Source: Candidatus Saccharimonadota bacterium
GTDB taxonomy: Bacteria > Patescibacteriota > Saccharimonadia > Saccharimonadales > Saccharimonadaceae
DNA length: 51,548 nucleotides
Reading direction: 5' to 3'
Assembly (NCBI GenBank): GCA_017519305.1
Contig: JAFWSN010000004.1
Span: 1 to 51,548 of the forward strand
The notes under the pieces are model-generated. The model had not been told where the DNA came from. It saw only the letters and a program-made list of their open reading frames with translations, and did no database searches. The translations under genes were made by a program, and so were the position numbers. Of this stretch, positions 48,308 to 51,548 are shown in pieces; positions within the stretch are counted from its first letter, which is position 1, and each line of letters opens with the position of its first letter.

Positions 48308-48571
48308 TCAACGTGGAAAGAAAACTACCTGCATACCCTTACCTGCGCCCATGCTGAAACGTGGTGCGGTCTCTTTGCTGCTTAACGCTTTCTTGGCGTA
48401 GTGTTCGGCGTGTAGGTCGCCGATTATGAGGCAAAGGCGCGTAAAGCCTACCAACTGACTTTTACCCTCTTTGGGCTGTAGTCTAATCAGGAACTCCCGG
48501 TTAATCTTTGCGCGTAAGGCGGGTAACTCCTTGACTGCATATTTTCCGTTTTTGATGCTCTTTTGTGCCAT
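48308..48571 (-). CDS. First early gene, hypothetical
   Basis: From the ATG at 48571 the product is 87 residues (MAQKSIKNGKYAVKELPALR), basic with a C-terminal GAGKGMQVVFFPR. An upstream TTG is in frame but less likely. It is the first gene read from the leftward promoter at 48733-48764. No family was recognised. Confidence 0.65.
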   Translation of the reverse strand: MAQKSIKNGKYAVKELPALRAKINREFLIRLQPKEGKSQLVGFTRLCLIIGDLHAEHYAKKALSSKETAPRFSMGAGKGMQVVFFPR

Positions 48572-48593
48572 AATCGACAAATTTTAGTTAAAA

Positions 48594-48725
48594 TTACTTA
48601 TTTACTTACTTATACCTTTGGCGGAAAAGAAAAACTGCCGTATCTTTGCAGTTGGTTATTATTCGATAGTTGGGCTTAGATGTCCGACAGCCTTTCTTGT
48701 ACCGCTACTTAGTTACTTACTTATA
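48594..48725. promoter_or_regulatory. Operator-like direct repeats at the genetic switch
   Basis: Two 21-bp direct repeats, 48594-48614 and 48705-48725, match at 19 positions and share TTACTTACTTATA. The first abuts the -33 box of the rightward promoter; the second lies at the start of the leftward transcript. This suits a repressor that controls both promoters, perhaps the HTH protein at 48823. Confidence 0.55.
48617..48648 (+). promoter_or_regulatory. Rightward promoter of the lysogeny genes
   Basis: TTTG (48617-48620), 20 bases, then TATCTTTG (48641-48648) fits the Bacteroidetes consensus. Transcription would start near 48655 and give a leader of about 170 bases before the repressor ATG at 48823. 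It runs against the leftward promoter. Confidence 0.75.
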
Positions 48726-48732
48726 TCGGGTG

Positions 48733-48764
48733 CAAAGATAGACGTTTTCGGGTAGACTACCAAA
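48733..48764 (-). promoter_or_regulatory. Leftward early promoter
   Basis: On the minus strand the site reads TTTG, 20 bases, TATCTTTG. It points to the early genes starting at 48571, with a start near 48726. It faces the rightward promoter, so the first about 70 bases of both transcripts overlap. Confidence 0.75.
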
Positions 48765-48785
48765 CATTTTAGGCGAAAACGTCTA
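48739..48785. promoter_or_regulatory. Long inverted repeat at the leftward promoter
   Basis: TAGACGTTTTCG (48739-48750) and CGAAAACGTCTA (48774-48785) are perfect 12-bp arms 23 bp apart. They frame the -33 box and touch the -7 box of the leftward promoter. Two operator half-sites or a pair of operators are likely. Confidence 0.55.
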
Positions 48786-48822
48786 ATCTTTAACTTTTTA
48801 TAACAATTAAGGGTATTAGGTT

Positions 48823-49197
48823 ATGCAGACAGAAAACGACGTAAGACAAAGAATTTCAGCGGTTTTTGCTGAATTTGCGGAAACGGAAAACGGTTTGGCC
48901 AACGGTGATAAGGCTACCCAAAAACGTCTAAACCGGCAAATCTCCCACGACGGCGCGATAACGGTAGATACCTTGTTGCTGATTCTTAACGCCCATACCG
49001 ACGTATCGGCTGAATGGCTGTTGCGTGGCGTTGGGGATATGCGCGTATTACCTGACGGGATGGATAGCCCGGAAGATGTCGAAATAGCCAAACTTGAAAC
49101 TACTATTGAAACCCTGTTGGATAGAATAGTAAAGTACAAAGCCCGTATCTCTGAACTTGAAAGGCTATTGCCTGAACAAAAAAGAAATGTCGGATAG
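48823..49197 (+). CDS. HTH repressor-like protein with coiled-coil tail
   Basis: This 124-residue protein has an N-terminal HTH region (about 5-70; RLNRQISHDGAITVDTLLLI, then NAHTDVSAEWLLRGVGDM), where the ending SAEWLL-G-G is typical of Bacteroidetes XRE-type regulators. A coiled coil (about 85-118) would allow dimers. It lacks a LexA/CI-type peptidase domain. It is the likely lysogeny repressor, placed beside the two-promoter switch and upstream of the integrase. Confidence 0.8.
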   Translation: MQTENDVRQRISAVFAEFAETENGLANGDKATQKRLNRQISHDGAITVDTLLLILNAHTDVSAEWLLRGVGDMRVLPDGMDSPEDVEIAKLETTIETLLDRIVKYKARISELERLLPEQKRNVG

Positions 49198-49222
49198 TGG
49201 CGTTAATTCCTGATTACTAACT

Positions 49223-49651
49223 ATGAAAAGGTACTTATTTTGGCTTACAGGGCTTTTGTTACTCGCCGGGTGTTCATCTGACGGTGACGATAAGGAAAGT
49301 ACGCCTACAGGCCATTATATAGCCTCAACGGGTACGGTAACGCTAAGTGTAGAGGTAGCCAACGGCAAATGTTGGCGGGTAACGGCCTTTGATGCCGGTA
49401 GCCTCGTTAGCCAACTAACGGAAATCTCGACTACAGGGCAATACCCAAACTACACCTATCAGGGCGACGGCCTGACGCTTACCTGTGCTTTCGTAGATGC
49501 TAACCGATTCGACGCTACGGCTACGGGTAGACTGCAAAGGCGGTTTTCGGGCGACGGCTACGTAGATATATCAGGCCGCTATCAGTTTGCCCGCTACGAT
49601 GGCGTGTTAGATGCCAACGGCGACGGGATATTAGATACCTATAATAAATAA
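49223..49651 (+). CDS. Lipoprotein, candidate lysogenic conversion gene
   Basis: The start MKRYLFWLTGLLLLAGCSSD has a clear lipobox (LLAGC). After the Cys come SSDGDDKE residues. The mature part is a beta-rich domain of about 120 residues and ends DANGDGILDTYNK, a Ca-binding loop-like motif. It lies between repressor and integrase on the same strand, so it is probably expressed in the lysogen. Superinfection exclusion or another surface effect is inferred. No family was recognised. Confidence 0.75.
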   Translation: MKRYLFWLTGLLLLAGCSSDGDDKESTPTGHYIASTGTVTLSVEVANGKCWRVTAFDAGSLVSQLTEISTTGQYPNYTYQGDGLTLTCAFVDANRFDATATGRLQRRFSGDGYVDISGRYQFARYDGVLDANGDGILDTYNK

Positions 49652-49660
49652 CGTGTGCGT

Positions 49661-49774
49661 ATGAAAAGACTTTGCTTTATCTTGGTGTTTGGTCTGGCTT
49701 ATCTGACGGCCAACGCCCAAAACTACATTTTCGGTTTAGACGAATTGGAGTTGTTAGGCACTTGGAATGGATAG
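49661..49774 (+). CDS. Short secreted peptide, maybe a gene remnant
   Basis: This 37-residue ORF starts with a signal peptide (MKRLCFILVFGLAYLTANAQ) and ends after only about 17 mature residues (LDELELLGTWNG). LLGTW resembles the start of lipocalin-like secreted proteins, so it could be what is left of a longer gene. It is also possible that the peptide is functional as it is. Confidence 0.45.
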   Translation: MKRLCFILVFGLAYLTANAQNYIFGLDELELLGTWNG

Positions 49775-49807
49775 TAATACGGGATGGCCGCAAGGTAGTA
49801 CAATAAT

Positions 49808-50032
49808 GCAAATTTTCAGCAAATCAAATTCACGAATATATAACTAAATGAAAATCAATAAAGTATGAACACAACAAAATTATTAGAAGGAAATAGCGGC
49901 CTAACCACTCAAACCCCGCGTATTCAGGCGGTTTGCGCTATTCCTGACGTTTCCCAAACCCTCAAAAAGCGGGCAAAATAGGGCACGAAATGGCGTTATA
50001 TGGTACATAATTCAGCAAATTTTCAGCAAATC
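49808..50032 (+). repeat. 18-bp direct repeats upstream of the integrase gene
   Basis: GCAAATTTTCAGCAAATC occurs at 49808-49825 and 50015-50032. The second copy is part of a tandem of TTCAGCAAAT with an 11-bp period and ends two bases before the integrase ATG. Sites of this kind could be arm-type binding sites for integrase or excisionase, or an operator. Confidence 0.5.
49865..49981 (+). CDS. Very short ORF before the integrase
   Basis: This 38-residue ORF (MNTTKLLEGNSGLTTQTPRI) lies between the 18-bp repeats, in a region otherwise without genes. It ends in a basic tail (TLKKRAK). It may be a leader peptide or a chance ORF. Support is weak. Confidence 0.3.
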   Translation: MNTTKLLEGNSGLTTQTPRIQAVCAIPDVSQTLKKRAK

Positions 50033-50034
50033 TT

Positions 50035-51246
50035 ATGGCAAAATCTACCTTACGACTTGATACCCGCCGCCCTTTGAAAGATGGTACTTACCCGGTGCAA
50101 ATCGTTGTCGGCTACGGTACAAACATCTATCTTAGCACCGGGATATACGTAGCCCCTGACGAATGGGATAGCGTTACGAAACGCTGCACCGGCAAAGGCG
50201 CAAAGAAACTTAACGACGTGCTTACTACCCTGCTAACGTCTGTTGGTAGCCGTATTTTTGACTTGATGGAAAACGGGCAATGGCGTAAACTCACGCGCCC
50301 ACAAATTAAGGAAATGCTTACCAACTTGGACTTAGATAAGCCCACTATTGGCATACCGTCTATCTACGACCTTATACAGAAAACCTTAGAGGGCCGGGCA
50401 AGCGGTACAAAGTACATAGCCAAAACCGCTATTATCAGGCTTAACAAATTCTGTGGGGATTCCACGAAACTATACTGCGAACAAATAACCCCGGTGTGGA
50501 TAGACGATTATTATACGTCGCTTTCTGACTTGGCCGTTAATACCCGTGCCGCATATATCAAAGTCCTACGCCGGGCGTTTAACTATGCTCTTGACCATGA
50601 TATTACGACTAATAACCCATTCAGGCACTACAAAGTCAAAACAGAAGAAACGCGGATGCGCGTATTACCTGTAGAGAAAATGCGCCAACTCGTAAACCTC
50701 GAAACACGCTACCATTATACGGAATACCGCGATTTGTTCATGCTGTCTTTCTATCTTATCGGTATCAACTTGGCCGATTTGTCGAAACTCACCCCGGAAA
50801 GCATCGTAAACGGGCGCATAGAGTACCGGCGGGCAAAGACGGGCAAACTCTACAGCATTAAGATAGAGCCGGAAGCGCAAGCCATTTTGGATAAGTACAA
50901 AGGCGAAAAGTATCTGCTAAGTATGTTTGACCGCTGCACCAACGCCAAAGCATATCAGGGTACGTTAGACAATGCGCTGGCGCGTATCGGGCCACCGATA
51001 GACGAAAAGCATAAGAACGGCCAACCGAAACTAAAGCCGATAGACAAGAAACTAAGTTGGTATTGGGCGCGTTATTCGTGGGCCACCTATGCCGCTGAAT
51101 TGGATATACCAAAGGACACCATAAGCGAAGCGTTAGGCCACTCTCACGGTGCAAAGGTAACGGGTATCTACATTAAGTACAACCGGGATAAGGTAGACGC
51201 GGCAAACCGCAAAGTCATAGACTACGTGTTAGGAAATGGCAAATAA
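50035..51246 (+). CDS. Tyrosine recombinase integrase
   Basis: This 403-residue protein has the three-part plan of Bacteroidetes integrases: an N-terminal arm-binding domain (RLDTRRPLKDGTYPVQIVVG), a SAM-like core-binding domain (about 105-205) and a catalytic domain. Visible active-site residues are K268 (RAKTGK), R346 (YWARYSWAT), H369 (LGHSHG) and Y379 (GIYIKY). The first catalytic Arg is not in its usual place; the segment reads FYLIGINLADL (239-249 or so). It should insert and excise the prophage. Confidence 0.93.
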   Translation: MAKSTLRLDTRRPLKDGTYPVQIVVGYGTNIYLSTGIYVAPDEWDSVTKRCTGKGAKKLNDVLTTLLTSVGSRIFDLMENGQWRKLTRPQIKEMLTNLDLDKPTIGIPSIYDLIQKTLEGRASGTKYIAKTAIIRLNKFCGDSTKLYCEQITPVWIDDYYTSLSDLAVNTRAAYIKVLRRAFNYALDHDITTNNPFRHYKVKTEETRMRVLPVEKMRQLVNLETRYHYTEYRDLFMLSFYLIGINLADLSKLTPESIVNGRIEYRRAKTGKLYSIKIEPEAQAILDKYKGEKYLLSMFDRCTNAKAYQGTLDNALARIGPPIDEKHKNGQPKLKPIDKKLSWYWARYSWATYAAELDIPKDTISEALGHSHGAKVTGIYIKYNRDKVDAANRKVIDYVLGNGK

Positions 51247-51407
51247 CTTACCGTGTCCTGATAACGTGTTAAGAAATCGCGTTTTTCTTGTTATATTTGG
51301 CCGTCGGCGGCAAAAACGGGCGTTTATCGCCGATTTAGGCGTTACTAAGTGTTAAAATTTCGCCGAAAATCGTTTTTAAGCGTGTTTCTCGCGTCGGGTG
51401 TATAGTT
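51247..51407. other. Intergenic region after the integrase
   Basis: This stretch continues through the circle junction to base 121. It contains a TATATTTG -7-like sequence near 51292 without a clear -33 box, a small GC hairpin (GCCG-TCGG-CGGC near 51300) and copy B of the dispersed repeat. Phage attachment sites are often beside the integrase gene, so attP may lie here or in the region at 49.8-50.0 kb. No core sequence can be named without a host junction. Confidence 0.4.
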
Positions 51408-51443
51408 ATAACCCCAACGGCCTTTAACGCGCTCTACGGCCAT
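51345..51443 (-). CDS. Possible small ORF crossing the circle junction
   Basis: On the minus strand the bases encode 32 residues from an ATG at 51441-51443 (MAVERVKGRWGYNYTPDARN), or about 51 residues from an upstream TTG. The ORF follows the spanin candidate in reading order. The repeat at 41529-41612 holds a broken version with the same peptide core (NYTPDARN). It may be a real small gene with a decayed copy, or a non-coding element. Confidence 0.35.
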   Translation of the reverse strand: MAVERVKGRWGYNYTPDARNTLKNDFRRNFNT

Positions 51444-51461
51444 TTCTACCGTCTTATGTTT
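51379..51461. repeat. Dispersed imperfect repeat, copy B
   Basis: This is the second copy of the repeat at 41529-41612. The best-conserved part shares GTTTCTCGCGTCGGGTGTAT and neighbours (28 of 29 bases). Past that the match continues with gaps through CTACGG and TTTCTACCGT. Confidence 0.6.
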
Positions 51462-51548
51462 GAAAAATGCCCGCTCTATCCTCTCGGACTGCGCGGGCAA
51501 AGCACTATATTACAGAAAACACTAATCATTAAAACTTTCTTTTCAGAT
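51408..51548. repeat. Terminal duplication, right copy
   Basis: These 141 bases repeat bases 1-141 exactly. They mark closure of the circle and should be removed once when the genome is used as a circular unit. Confidence 0.9.

Noticed and set aside
51292-51299. Rightward promoter after the integrase (TATATTTG)
   Set aside because: Only the -7 element fits; no TTTG lies at the needed distance, and the region downstream is antisense to the lysis genes.
51408-51548. Direct terminal repeat of a linear virion genome
   Set aside because: The 141-bp length fits assembler overlap, and the ends fall inside a gene-flanking region with no terminase or packaging signal nearby.

Overview
The window looks like one complete, circularised genome of a temperate tailed phage (siphovirus-type head and tail genes) of the Bacteroidales. 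Bases 51408-51548 repeat bases 1-141 exactly, so the unit is about 51,407 bp. The host group is inferred from promoters of the Bacteroidetes type (TTTG, about 19-20 bp, TAnnTTTG), from families common in gut Bacteroidetes phages (DUF4494, a BT4734-like/VapE primase-helicase, DUF2815, DUF2800, DUF4406), and from the Bacteroidetes style of tyrosine integrase. No tRNA, rRNA or CRISPR array was seen.

Layout. Almost all genes lie on the minus strand and read from high to low coordinates. (1) 48.6-51.3 kb is the lysogeny region on the plus strand: HTH repressor, a lipoprotein, a short secreted peptide and the integrase. A regulatory region at 48.58-48.82 kb carries a rightward and a leftward promoter that face each other, with repeated operator-like sites. 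(2) 48.6 down to 31.9 kb is the early region: small regulators, DUF2800 nuclease, DUF4494, DUF2815 ssDNA-binding protein, family A DNA polymerase, beta sliding clamp, a cytosine-5 methyltransferase split into two ORFs, primase-helicase, VRR-NUC nuclease and SNF2 helicase. An iteron-like array at 33.74-34.05 kb beside the primase-helicase gene is a candidate replication origin. (3) 31.9-27.5 kb is packaging: HNH nuclease, PLD-like protein, terminase small subunit, DUF4406 and terminase large subunit. (4) 25.2-27.5 kb is an accessory module with its own divergent promoters: four unknown minus-strand genes and three small plus-strand regulators, placed between terminase and portal. (5) 25.1-4.9 kb holds the head, connector and tail genes, behind a strong promoter at 25.08-25.11 kb. 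(6) 4.9-1.8 kb holds a diversity-generating retroelement (DGR): variable protein, Avd, template repeat and reverse transcriptase. (7) 1.8-0.1 kb is lysis: a membrane coiled-coil protein, a GH108 endolysin and a candidate unimolecular spanin.

The main signal is the DGR. The 107-bp template repeat (3033-3139) has two variable-repeat copies, one in the tail-adjacent gene (3695-3801) and one far away in an early gene next to the DNA polymerase (40460-40566). All 28 differences (16 and 12) fall at template positions that are adenine on the coding strand, so one retroelement appears to have diversified two proteins. Other points of interest are a candidate -1 frameshift that would attach an SSB-like C-terminal tail to a PLD-like protein, poly-G tracts in several early genes (two of them in the split methyltransferase), a frame break in the tape measure gene, and a series of GC-rich hairpins just upstream of start codons.
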